Below the pieces are notes generated by a model. The model had not been told where the DNA came from. It made no database searches and worked only from the letters and a program-made list of their open reading frames with translations. A program made the position numbers and the translations under genes. 28,609 bases of DNA from an uncultured Opitutaceae bacterium (lineage in GTDB: Bacteria; Verrucomicrobiota; Verrucomicrobiae; Opitutales; Opitutaceae). Location: contig CAMLSH010000005.1 of assembly GCA_946482625.1 (NCBI GenBank), positions 1 through 28,609 on the forward strand. The letters are read 5' to 3'. Positions 7,403 to 13,930 of this stretch are shown here, in pieces; within the stretch, counting starts at the first letter, position 1; each line of letters begins with the position of its first letter.

Positions 7403-8728
7403 TCAGCGGGAGTGGGCGGACGTGGCGGCGGTGGAGGGCGGGGCGGTTTCTTCGACGCCGTGCATGCCGGCGAAATCGATGCGGGGGACGATCGCGAAAC
7501 GTTTCTGCACGCGGCAGATTAAGAGGAAAAGTTTGAAGCGCCACCAGACCGGCCAGGACATGCGCGAGTCGCCAGCGACGATGGAGTTCACGCCGCGATC
7601 GAGGCCGAGCGGCGGAGTTGTGCAGAGGAAAACTGAGAAGGCGTCGTTGTCGTAGAACGACGCGATCAGGTCTTTGAATACTTTGGCGCGCTTCTTGATG
7701 CGTTTCGAAAACGCATCGCGCTCGACCGGTGTGAGAGCGCGGGTTTCACGGTGGGCTTTTGCGATCATGCGCACGGCGTCGCGCGCGGAATTCATGCCGA
7801 CGTACACGCCGGAGGAGAAGATGGGATCGAAGAAGCCGCCGGCGTCGCCGATCATCACCATGCGTTCGGTGGCGAGCTGCTGGCGGAAATACGAGTAATC
7901 GCTGGTGACGTGGAACTCCATCGTCGCGCGCGCGCCCTGCATGAGCTCGGTGAGTTTGACGGAGGATTCGACGGCGCGGTTGAAGATTTCCTCGGGCGTG
8001 CCTTTGCCGCGGCGCATCGAGTCGATGGTCGTCACGAGGCCGACGGAGGTGTGGGTTTCGTCGATCGGGATGATCCAGAACCAGCCGTCGGCGAGGCGGA
8101 CGATCACCGTGTGACCGGCGGCGATGCCTTCCGGACGGAAGACGTTTTCGAAGTGGCTGTAGATCGCGACGCGCTTGGGAAAGGGCGACGGATCGAGCGG
8201 TTTCTTGGCCTCGCAGGGGAAGTGATTTTCGCGTCCACCGGCGTCGAGCACCCAGCGTGCGGTGCGTTCTTCGGTGGATTTGTCGGCGTGTTCGATTGTC
8301 ACGCGCAGGCCGCCTTCGATCGGCGTGACGGCACGGACGGTCGCGGGCTGGACGATCTCGGCGCCGAGGGAGCGGGCGTGGTCGAGGAGGATGTGGTCGA
8401 ATTTGCCGCGACCGACCTGAAACGTCTGATCGAGACCGCGCACGATCCCTTGGGAAAAGATGACTTCTTTCGAAGCCTGGCCGTTGGCGAGGTGGAAGGA
8501 GGCGCCGAACTTTTTGATGAAGCCGGCGGCTTCGATTTTGGGCCAGACGCCGGTCTCGCGCATGATCTCGTTGCCATGTGGGAGAAGCGATTCGCCGATG
8601 TGGAAGCGCGGGAATTTTTCGCGCTCGATCAGGCAGACACGGAGGCCCTCTTTGCGGGCAAACGCGGCGGCTGTGCTGCCAGAAGGGCCGCCGCCGATGA
8701 TCAAGACGTCGTGGTTGAAACTATTCAT
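7403..8728 (-). CDS. Flavin-dependent halogenase-like oxidoreductase (copy 2)
   Basis: A 441-residue FAD-dependent enzyme of the tryptophan/phenolic halogenase and geranylgeranyl-reductase superfamily. Motifs in order are IIGGGPSGS (10-18), PRFHIGESLLP (40-50), and GFIKKFGASF (69-78) with the candidate catalytic K73, close to the phenolic/pyrrolic halogenase pattern GFxxKxGAxF. WFWIIP (216-221) is an exact WxWxIP, and GDAGGFFDPIFSSG holds FxxPxxSxG (299-307). The start is uncertain by a few codons: ATG at 8728, ATG at 8734 or GTG at 8737. None has a Shine-Dalgarno sequence; 8728 gives MNSFNHDVLIIGGG. It lies 43 bp (from 8728) downstream of the methyltransferase stop. The likely job is halogenation or oxidation of a small-molecule substrate delivered in trans; simple FAD-dependent reduction remains possible. 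Confidence 0.87.
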   Translation of the reverse strand: MNSFNHDVLIIGGGPSGSTAAAFARKEGLRVCLIEREKFPRFHIGESLLPHGNEIMRETGVWPKIEAAGFIKKFGASFHLANGQASKEVIFSQGIVRGLDQTFQVGRGKFDHILLDHARSLGAEIVQPATVRAVTPIEGGLRVTIEHADKSTEERTARWVLDAGGRENHFPCEAKKPLDPSPFPKRVAIYSHFENVFRPEGIAAGHTVIVRLADGWFWIIPIDETHTSVGLVTTIDSMRRGKGTPEEIFNRAVESSVKLTELMQGARATMEFHVTSDYSYFRQQLATERMVMIGDAGGFFDPIFSSGVYVGMNSARDAVRMIAKAHRETRALTPVERDAFSKRIKKRAKVFKDLIASFYDNDAFSVFLCTTPPLGLDRGVNSIVAGDSRMSWPVWWRFKLFLLICRVQKRFAIVPRIDFAGMHGVEETAPPSTAATSAHSR

Positions 8729-8771
8729 GGTCATCACACGAAGAGACGGAAACGCGGGGAATCCTAACGGG

Positions 8772-9542
8772 TTATTTTGCGCTGGCGGCAGGGGCTGGCG
8801 CGTTGGGCGCGGCCGGTCGGACGGCGGTGTATTCGCTGAAAAGTCCCATGAGGGCTTTTCGTTTTACCTGTTCGAAGCCGGCGGTGCGCAGGGCGGCGAG
8901 GACTTGTTCGGGCGGGACGAAGGCATCCATCGTTTCCCAAAAATAAACCATCATCTCCTTCGCCTCGGCGCTGCGGGTGAAGAGGCGGGTGAGGGCCGGG
9001 TATATGTTTTTAAAATACACGCGGAAGAGCCAGGCGCGGAAGCCGCGGGCGGGTTTGGTGACTTCAAGAAGCAGGACCTTGCCGCCGGGTTTGAGGACGC
9101 GGAGGTATTCGCCGAAAGCGACTTCGAGGTCGCCGACGTGGCGGAGCGCGTAACCCATCGTGAGGAAATCGAATTGCTCGCTCGCGACCGGGAGCGCATC
9201 GGCGCGGCCGACGAGCAGCGTGGCGTCGGGGACTTTGGCGGAGACGTTGGACAACATGCCGCGGCTGGGATCGACGCAGGTGATGTCTTTACCGGAGCCG
9301 AGGACGCGCGCGGTGGCTTGAGCGACGAGGCCGGTGCCGGAGGCGACATCGAGGACCTTCATACCTGGTTTGAGGCCGTTTTGCTGCTGGGCCCAGCGGC
9401 GGTAGAATTTTCCCGAACCGAAAAAGCCCCAGCCGACGGTGCGGTCGTAGTAACTGGAACCGGCGTCGAAGAGCTTCTCCACGTATTCGGGTTTTTCGGC
9501 GTCGGTGACGTAGCGCTGGGCGATGGGGGCGTGTGGTTGCAT
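8772..9542 (-). CDS. Class I SAM-dependent methyltransferase, UbiE-like
   Basis: A 256-residue cytoplasmic methyltransferase. Motif I is VLDVASGTG and binds S-adenosylmethionine. It is followed by an acidic residue after strand 2 (ITCVDPS), the post-I segment RADALPVASEQFDFLTMGYALRHVGD, and LRVLKPGGKVLLLEVTKP. ALRHVGD matches the UbiE/MenG family's GLRNV-D segment, and the N-terminal YYDRTVGWGFFGSGKFYR also fits quinone C-methyltransferases. It could therefore act on a quinone or on a product-specific aromatic ring. It leads a four-gene minus-strand run with two halogenase-like flavoenzymes, which favours tailoring of an aromatic metabolite over core menaquinone synthesis. The ATG at 9542 (MQPHAPIAQRYV) is preferred over an upstream TTG at 9581. 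There is no Shine-Dalgarno sequence, only a pyrimidine-rich leader. Confidence 0.85.
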   Translation of the reverse strand: MQPHAPIAQRYVTDAEKPEYVEKLFDAGSSYYDRTVGWGFFGSGKFYRRWAQQQNGLKPGMKVLDVASGTGLVAQATARVLGSGKDITCVDPSRGMLSNVSAKVPDATLLVGRADALPVASEQFDFLTMGYALRHVGDLEVAFGEYLRVLKPGGKVLLLEVTKPARGFRAWLFRVYFKNIYPALTRLFTRSAEAKEMMVYFWETMDAFVPPEQVLAALRTAGFEQVKRKALMGLFSEYTAVRPAAPNAPAPAASAK

Positions 9543-9896
9543 AGAGGAGAGCGGGGGATCGTGCGAGCGGAGCGGATGCAACGTGTGGCGAGTTCACAAG
9601 GCAACACCACGAACGAGCGGCGTCGGGCGCGGCCGGAGGCAGGCGGAACGGGTAGGCGGTCACGTCGCGGGAATTTCACACAGCCACGAAGAAATCTCCT
9701 CGCGCGCTGGAATGGCGGATGCTTTCTCTGCCGCGCCGGCAACGTGCCGGCTTTGCTTTCAAAGAGCCTTGGAGACGTTCTTTGAATTTTCCTCCCGCCC
9801 CTGGCCGCGCCGCGTGTGCGGATGGGAAGGAGGATCACATTTTCGGCCGGCATTTCGCTGCGAGCGGTGCCGGTCGTTGCCCTGAAACCGATGCTT

Positions 9897-9923
9897 TGGC
9901 TGGTGGGATTTTCCCGCCGGCCA
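9897..9923 (+). promoter_or_regulatory. Stable 12-bp leader hairpin upstream of the TonB-domain gene
   Basis: TGGCTGGTGGGA (9897-9908) pairs with TCCCGCCGGCCA (9912-9923) through a 3-nt TTT loop; the two non-Watson-Crick positions are both G-U in RNA. It is followed by GCCCG...CGGGC enclosing CGGCC...GGCCG (about 9929-9967). No T-run follows, so it is more likely a structured leader than a terminator. It does not match a riboswitch class I could recognise. Confidence 0.45.
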
Positions 9924-9987
9924 GACTGCCCGACCCTCTGCGGCCATTCCGGCCGGTGATGGCGGGCGGATAACAAAGAAACCAACC

Positions 9988-10006
9988 CTCCGCTCTGCAT
10001 GCGGAG
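9988..10006 (+). promoter_or_regulatory. Hairpin sequestering the Shine-Dalgarno sequence of the TonB-domain gene
   Basis: CTCCGC (9988-9993) pairs perfectly with GCGGAG (10001-10006) across TCTGCAT. The GGAG at 10003-10006 is a good ribosome binding site 8 nt before the ATG at 10015, one of the few clear Shine-Dalgarno sequences in the window, and the stem hides it. This suggests translational control by a thermosensor-like, ligand-responsive or protein-responsive leader. Confidence 0.5.
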
Positions 10007-10014
10007 TTTATACC

Positions 10015-10407
10015 ATGAATAAAGTCAGCAAGCTCGCAGTCATCCTCGGTCTCGGAACGCTTCTCGGCACGTCGGGCCTCATCGCCCGCACGCCGTCGTT
10101 CGAACAGGCTTACGTGAAATCCTTCGAAGGCCGCTCCGGTATCCCGGTGCCGGTTTCGGTGGTCTCACCGAAGTCCGTATCCGACCTCACCGGTCACGTG
10201 CAGGTCGAGTTCATCGTCAGCGAAACGGGCAAACCGACGCAGATCACCGTGAAATCCACGACCGACGACGCTCTCGTCAAATCCGTGGTGGACGCGGTGT
10301 CTCAGTGGACGTTTGCCCCGGCGCTGGAGAACGGCGTTCCGGTGGCTAAAAAGGTGGTGCTTCCCGTCCTGTTCAAAACGGCGGACAGCCTCCTCGCCAG
10401 CTACTGA
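10015..10407 (+). CDS. Secreted/periplasmic TonB C-terminal-domain protein
   Basis: A 130-residue protein. Residues 1-24 (MNKVSKLAVILGLGTLLGTSGLIA) form a signal peptide or N-terminal membrane anchor. Residues about 55-125 match the TonB C-terminal domain fold: GHVQVEFIVSETGKPTQITVKSTTDD, then VVDAVSQWTFAPALENGVPVAKKVVLPVLF, with the characteristic W-x-F-x-P-A and G-x-P-V segments. It lacks the proline-rich spacer of true energy-transducing TonB. It is thus a short stand-alone domain protein that may bind an outer-membrane partner rather than transduce energy. Spacing to the GGAG ribosome site is 8 nt, and a hairpin covers that site. A terminator-like hairpin follows about 60 bp after the stop. 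Confidence 0.82.
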   Translation: MNKVSKLAVILGLGTLLGTSGLIARTPSFEQAYVKSFEGRSGIPVPVSVVSPKSVSDLTGHVQVEFIVSETGKPTQITVKSTTDDALVKSVVDAVSQWTFAPALENGVPVAKKVVLPVLFKTADSLLASY

Positions 10408-10467
10408 GCGCCAGCGGCTCCGATCCGGATAGAGAGAAAAGACAGAGACAGTCATCAGAAAACAACC

Positions 10468-10501
10468 AAGGCCGTCATCTGCTCACGCGGGTGGCGGCCT
10501 T
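10468..10501 (+). terminator. Terminator-like hairpin after the TonB-domain gene
   Basis: AAGGCCGTCATC (10468-10479) pairs with GGTGGCGGCCTT (10490-10501) around a 10-nt loop; the two mismatched positions are G-U in RNA. It lies 60 bp past the stop codon. The tail GCTAATT is weak in T, so termination may be inefficient. The rest of the gap to 10685 shows nothing recognisable. Confidence 0.5.
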
Positions 10502-10685
10502 GCTAATTGAGAGAGCGCGACATGCCCGGAACCGTTGCGGCGAAAGCTCTCGATCTGGGTCGGACAGTCCAGCGGCGGTGTATGTGAAAAAATATCTGAA
10601 ACACCGGCGCTTGTACTCGGATAAGCCCAACGTCGTCGTCTCTGCGCCCACACATCCAGAGACGACGTTAGAAGCACTTCATACC

Positions 10686-11378
10686 ATGCCGTCTCCCGCC
10701 TCCAACGGGGTGTCGTCCGCTCGTACCCCGGACCGCCCGCTTCCTCCTTCCTCGCACATCATCATCGTCAAGTGGGACATGCTCACCGCCGATGTCCTTG
10801 GCCGACTCGCCCGCGAGGCGTGTCCGACCGCGGAAGTCACGGCATGCCGCACCGGTGCCGATGCGTTGGATACGTTGCGCCGGCGCCCGGCCGCGCTGGG
10901 GCTTTTCGGGCTCACGCTGCCGGATATCGACGGGCTCGATCTGCTGGCGCTGGTCGCGGACGAACATCTGGTGCAACGGCGCATGATCGTGACCGGGCGT
11001 CGCGACGAGTATTCGCGTCAGGCGTTGCGCGTGGCGAAGGTGCAGGGCGTTTTCGACACCGCGGCGGAGGACAGCACCGCGCTGGCCGCCGCGATCCGGC
11101 GGGTGGCGGGTGGGGGCGACTATTTTAGTCCCTCGCTTGGCGACGAGGCACCGTCGCCGTCGGCACGCGCCGCCGATCGCGTGCAAGCGCTGACCTTTAT
11201 CGAACAGCAGGTATTTGCCATCGTGCTGGAAGGAGCGGCGGACGGAGAGGTCGCGAAACGCCTGGGCATGTCGGCCGAGAGTGTCGGTTCGCACCGCACG
11301 GCCATTTTGCGGAAACTGAATGTGCAGACGATCGACCAGTTACCGGCCTTCATCCGGCGGGGCAGTCGCTGGAAATAG
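10686..11378 (+). CDS. LuxR/NarL-type regulator with degenerate receiver domain
   Basis: A 230-residue putative transcription factor. Residues about 24-140 fold like a response-regulator receiver: HIIIVKWDM, then LGLFGLTLPDIDGLDLL, MIVTGRRD and AVAKVQGVFD-type segments. Residues about 167-226 are a LuxR-type HTH (LTFIEQQVFAIVLEG, DGEVAKRLGMSAESVGSHRTAILRKL). The phosphoacceptor Asp expected before L-x-L-P is Gly75. The acidic pair after strand 1 is reduced to K-W-D, and the conserved Lys of strand 5 is absent, while T103 is kept. The receiver is therefore probably not phosphorylated in the classical way. The ATG at 10686 (MPSPASNG) is chosen because it sits 23 residues before the first strand; an in-frame extension to 10491 would run through the terminator. 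No adjacent histidine kinase is present. Confidence 0.82.
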   Translation: MPSPASNGVSSARTPDRPLPPSSHIIIVKWDMLTADVLGRLAREACPTAEVTACRTGADALDTLRRRPAALGLFGLTLPDIDGLDLLALVADEHLVQRRMIVTGRRDEYSRQALRVAKVQGVFDTAAEDSTALAAAIRRVAGGGDYFSPSLGDEAPSPSARAADRVQALTFIEQQVFAIVLEGAADGEVAKRLGMSAESVGSHRTAILRKLNVQTIDQLPAFIRRGSRWK

Positions 11379-11403
11379 CGGACGTCGTTTCGTGGGCGAC
11401 GCC

Positions 11404-11447
11404 GGCCGAGCGGATACGGCGCTACGGGCTTCCCGTGCGGCCTTTTT
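11404..11447 (+). terminator. Candidate Rho-independent terminator downstream of the regulator
   Basis: An outer stem GGCCG (11404-11408) / CGGCC (11438-11442) encloses ACGGG-CTT-CCCGT (11424-11436) and is followed directly by TTTTT (11443-11447). It ends 19 bp before the deoC ATG, so it would separate the regulator from deoC, or act as an attenuator for it. The outer stem is only 5 bp, which limits confidence. Confidence 0.4.
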
Positions 11448-11466
11448 GTCCTAGGGTGGCGGCATC

Positions 11467-12171
11467 ATGAAACTCACGCCTGAACAATTCGCCGCCGCCC
11501 TCGATTCGACCAATCTGCGGCTCGATGCCTCCGAAGCCGATATCGAGGCGCTTTGCCGCGACGCGCACGCTCATCGTTTTGCGTGCGTGATGATTTACCC
11601 CACGAGTGTTCCGCTCGCCGCGCGATTGCTCGCGGGCAGTCCGGCGCGGATCGGCACGGTGATCGGATTTCCCAGCGGCCGGTTCACCACGGCGGCGAAA
11701 GCGACGGAGATCGATGCGATGGCGTCGGCCGGGGCGCACGAGGTCGATATCGTGATGAACTACGCGGCGCTGCGCGCGGGGCGGGCGACGGACGTGGCGG
11801 TGGAGCTCAACGAACTCGTTCGCCGCGCGCATGGGCATGGACAGCTGGTGAAGGTGATCACGGAAAATTGTTTTCTCACCGAAGCCCAAATCCTGACCTC
11901 GCTGCAATTATGCGAAGATGCGGGGGCGGATTACATCAAGACATCGACCGGTTTTGGCAGCTCGGGGGCGAGCGTCGCGCACATCAAGCTCTGGGCCGAA
12001 AAGCGCCGGGGCGCGATCAAGCTGAAGGCGGCGGGCGGCATCAAAACGCTGCCCGATGCGCTGGCGCTGCTCGCGGCGGGAGCGGAGCGGCTGGGCACGT
12101 CCAACGCCGGCGCTTTGCTCGCGGAATTCCGGGGCGAGAAAAACGCCGGACCAGCGGCGGGCGCATATTGA
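11467..12171 (+). CDS. deoC: Deoxyribose-phosphate aldolase
   Basis: A 234-residue class I aldolase that converts 2-deoxy-D-ribose 5-phosphate to glyceraldehyde 3-phosphate and acetaldehyde in deoxynucleoside catabolism, in the cytoplasm. Key residues are visible: D94 in HEVDIVMN, K158 in DYIKTSTGF (the Schiff-base lysine), and K187 in IKLKAAGGIK (the proton-relay lysine). VKVITENC and the phosphate-binding GGIK and GTSNA segments are also present. Length is normal for the DeoC family. The ATG at 11467 has AGGGTGG 6-12 bases upstream as a possible ribosome site. It stands alone here, without the deoA, deoB or deoD genes that often accompany it. An inverted repeat begins 9 bp after the stop. 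Confidence 0.95.
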   Translation: MKLTPEQFAAALDSTNLRLDASEADIEALCRDAHAHRFACVMIYPTSVPLAARLLAGSPARIGTVIGFPSGRFTTAAKATEIDAMASAGAHEVDIVMNYAALRAGRATDVAVELNELVRRAHGHGQLVKVITENCFLTEAQILTSLQLCEDAGADYIKTSTGFGSSGASVAHIKLWAEKRRGAIKLKAAGGIKTLPDALALLAAGAERLGTSNAGALLAEFRGEKNAGPAAGAY

Positions 12172-12179
12172 GCGAGAAG

Positions 12180-12221
12180 TCCGAGGTAGGGCGGGTTAGG
12201 GATAACCCGCCCTACCTCGGA
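12180..12221. repeat. Perfect 18-bp inverted repeat (REP-like family, copy 1)
   Basis: Arms 12180-12197 (TCCGAGGTAGGGCGGGTT) and 12204-12221 are perfect inverses with the loop AGGGAT. The inner unit at 12190-12211 recurs with small changes at 19887-19908 (inverted) and 19959-19980. It lies 8 bp after the deoC stop and could act as a transcript end, but no T-run directly follows; a CTTTTTTCT stretch lies 22 bp further on. Confidence 0.85.
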
Positions 12222-12287
12222 ACCGTTTCAACAAGCCGCAGCTTTTTTCTCGGCCCGCGGCTCGTGGGTCGATGGAGTCGCCGGCGC

Positions 12288-13244
12288 ATGACGGACGGCC
12301 GATATTTTCAACGCGCGACAATCGCCGGGATGGCGCTTGTACTGGCGGCGTTTCTCCCGGCCTGCACCAAGCCGCCAGTCGCGGCGACGATGACGCAGGT
12401 CGCGAACGTGGCGCCGGCGGGGATCGACGAGTCGAGCGGTCTCGCTGCATCGCGCCGGTCCGCCGAGGTGTTGTGGACCCATAACGATAGCGACGGCGCG
12501 CCGGTTCTCTACGCCCTCGGCACCGATGGGAAACTGCGCGGCTCGGTCCGGATCGCGGGCATGAAAAACATCGATTGGGAAGATCTGGCGTCCTTCGAGC
12601 TCGATGGCCGCGCATGGCTGCTCGTGGCCGATGTCGGTGACAACAATGGCCGCCGTAAGAACTGCGCTCTGCACATCATCGCCGAGCCCGACCCCGCCGA
12701 ACTCTCGCCGGAGCGAGAGCTGAACGTATCCGTTTCCTGGAGCATCCCAGTCGCCTATTCCGACGGTCCCAACGATTGCGAATCGGTCGCCGTCGATGTC
12801 CGCGAGGGGAAGGTCTACCTGCTGCGCAAACGCATCCATCCGAATCCGGTGTTTATCCTGCCGTTGCGTCCAGCCGCTCCCGCTGCCACGCCGTCCGCCC
12901 GCGAGGTCGCGCGAGTGAAGCACCTGCCGCAACCGAACTCGGAGCAGCGCGCATTCCCCGTGGCCACCGGCCGGTATAGGGGCAATCCGACGGCGATGGA
13001 TATCTCGGCCGACGGGCTTCGCGCCGCGGTGCTGACCTACGGCGATGTTTTGTTGTTTCAACGCCGCCCCGGCGAAACCTGGGCCACCGCGCTTTCCCGC
13101 CGCCCGGTCCTGCTTCCGCCGCACGGGCTCGAGCAGGCGGAGGCGCTTTGCTTCTCGGCGGACGGGCGTTCGCTCTTTGTCACTGAAGAAAAACTACACA
13201 CCGCGCTGCTGCGCTACGATCTCCTGCCGCTTCCCGCTCCATGA
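12288..13244 (+). CDS. Putative lipoprotein with beta-propeller-like repeats (DWED/DVGDN family)
   Basis: A 318-residue protein. The N-terminal signal ends at LPAC (ALVLAAFLPAC), a good lipobox, so the mature protein should be lipid-anchored. Recurrent motifs are ESSGLAASRR, WTHNDSDGAPVLYALGTDG, NIDWEDLASF, LLVADVGDNNGRR, NDCESVAVDV and EALCFSADGRSLFVTEE. These read like blades of a beta-propeller and match a family of exported proteins that I recognise by the HNDS, DWED and DVGDN motifs but cannot assign a reaction to. Similarity to phytase-like or esterase-like propellers is possible. The ATG at 12288 (MTDGRYFQRATIAG) gives a sensible signal peptide; the frame stays open further upstream through the inverted repeat and deoC in a different frame. 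The stop overlaps the next gene's start in an ATGA. Confidence 0.75.
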   Translation: MTDGRYFQRATIAGMALVLAAFLPACTKPPVAATMTQVANVAPAGIDESSGLAASRRSAEVLWTHNDSDGAPVLYALGTDGKLRGSVRIAGMKNIDWEDLASFELDGRAWLLVADVGDNNGRRKNCALHIIAEPDPAELSPERELNVSVSWSIPVAYSDGPNDCESVAVDVREGKVYLLRKRIHPNPVFILPLRPAAPAATPSAREVARVKHLPQPNSEQRAFPVATGRYRGNPTAMDISADGLRAAVLTYGDVLLFQRRPGETWATALSRRPVLLPPHGLEQAEALCFSADGRSLFVTEEKLHTALLRYDLLPLPAP

Positions 13245-13720
13245 ACTTCCCACGATTTCCCGCAGTTTTCGTTTCCCGCTTCCTTCTGCTGACGGTCGCG
13301 CTGCTGATGCTGGCGCCGGTGGCAGTCCTGGCGGGCGATCTGGAGGATGTTCGTGCGGCCGATCTCAGGCGGATCAGCGCATTGATCCACGCGGACCGGC
13401 CGGCGCTGGAAGCGGTGCTGGCCGACGAACTGAGCTACGGTCACTCGGACGGACGCGTTCAGACCAAGGCCGAGCTGCTGGCGGCGCTGGAGGGCGGCGC
13501 GGTGACTTACCAATCGTACGACGGACCGTCGCCGGTCGTGCGTGTGCACGGAAATGTGGCAACGCTCGCGGGCACGGCGGAGTTGCGCGCCACCGCCCGG
13601 GGCACGCGGGTGCAGCTCTGGATCCGCTATCTCGCGGTGTATGTGAAACGCGGCGACACGTGGCGCTTGAACGACTATCAGTCCACGCGTCTGGAGAGTC
13701 CGTCGGCGGGCGGGAAGTGA
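13241..13720 (+). CDS. NTF2-like (DUF4440-type) secreted protein
   Basis: A 159-residue protein with an N-terminal signal peptide (FLLLTVALLMLAPVAVLAG, cleavage near residue 32). The mature domain is a SnoaL/NTF2-like cone fold: EDVRAADLRRISALIHADRPALEAVLADELSYGHSDG, then KAELLAALEGGAV, and a C-terminal sheet ending in YVKRGDTWRLNDYQST. DUF4440 members act as small-molecule binding or enzymatic domains, so no specific reaction can be named. Its ATG overlaps the stop of the upstream lipoprotein gene by 4 bp (ATGA), indicating translational coupling and a shared envelope role. Confidence 0.82.
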   Translation: MNFPRFPAVFVSRFLLLTVALLMLAPVAVLAGDLEDVRAADLRRISALIHADRPALEAVLADELSYGHSDGRVQTKAELLAALEGGAVTYQSYDGPSPVVRVHGNVATLAGTAELRATARGTRVQLWIRYLAVYVKRGDTWRLNDYQSTRLESPSAGGK

Positions 13721-13798
13721 GCGGGAGCGGCGCCGGTATCGCGGCGGAATAGGCGGTCTGCGCGGTCGCGCGGGTTGGATTCAGGGGTTTTTAACGCG

Positions 13799-13819
13799 TT
13801 TGGAGCCGAACTCTCCAAA
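13799..13819. other. Small dyad upstream of the DUF1800 gene
   Basis: TTTGGAG (13799-13805) and CTCCAAA (13813-13819) are perfect inverses 7 nt apart, in the 210-bp spacer before the DUF1800 gene. It could be an operator or a leader hairpin. Nothing else is recognisable in the spacer. Confidence 0.3.
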
Positions 13820-13930
13820 ATGGGCAGTGTCACGCCCGCGCCGATCATCCACTTTCAAATCAGCGGACGCGCCTGCCCGGCGTTCGCTTCGCTCCGATTC
13901 CAGCCTCAGCCAACCCCGTCCGTTCCATTT

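Larger units (their letters stand above)
9543..10014. other. 472-bp intergenic region with several stable hairpins, no convincing gene
   Basis: This divergent spacer lies between the methyltransferase (minus) and the TonB-domain gene (plus). Open frames here have random-looking composition and no recognisable protein. It holds a GCCGGC-AACGT-GCCGGC hairpin (9735-9751), an 8-bp inverted repeat TTCAAAGA / TCTTTGAA (9758-9765 and 9779-9786), a 12-bp stem at 9897-9923, and a hairpin over the downstream ribosome binding site. It must also carry the promoters of both flanking genes, but I could not place -35/-10 boxes with confidence. Confidence 0.5.

Noticed and set aside
8772..9542. Calling the methyltransferase ubiE/menG
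   Set aside because: The family resemblance is clear, but the context with halogenase-like genes makes a core quinone role unproven, so no symbol is given.
9523..9973. Two overlapping plus-strand open frames (120 and 84 codons) in the spacer before the TonB-domain gene
   Set aside because: The composition looks random, there is no ribosome site or domain, and stable hairpins cross the frames. Treated as non-coding.
9897..10006. Cobalamin, cyclic-di-GMP, SAM or fluoride riboswitch in the TonB-domain leader
   Set aside because: None of the conserved sequence boxes of these classes could be matched; kept only as an unclassified structured leader.
10015..10407. Calling the TonB-domain protein tonB
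   Set aside because: It lacks the proline-rich periplasm-spanning region, and no exbB/exbD genes are nearby.
11553..12287. Upstream in-frame extension of the DWED/DVGDN lipoprotein gene through deoC
   Set aside because: It would translate deoC in a wrong frame and run through a perfect inverted repeat; the ATG at 12288 gives a proper lipoprotein signal.
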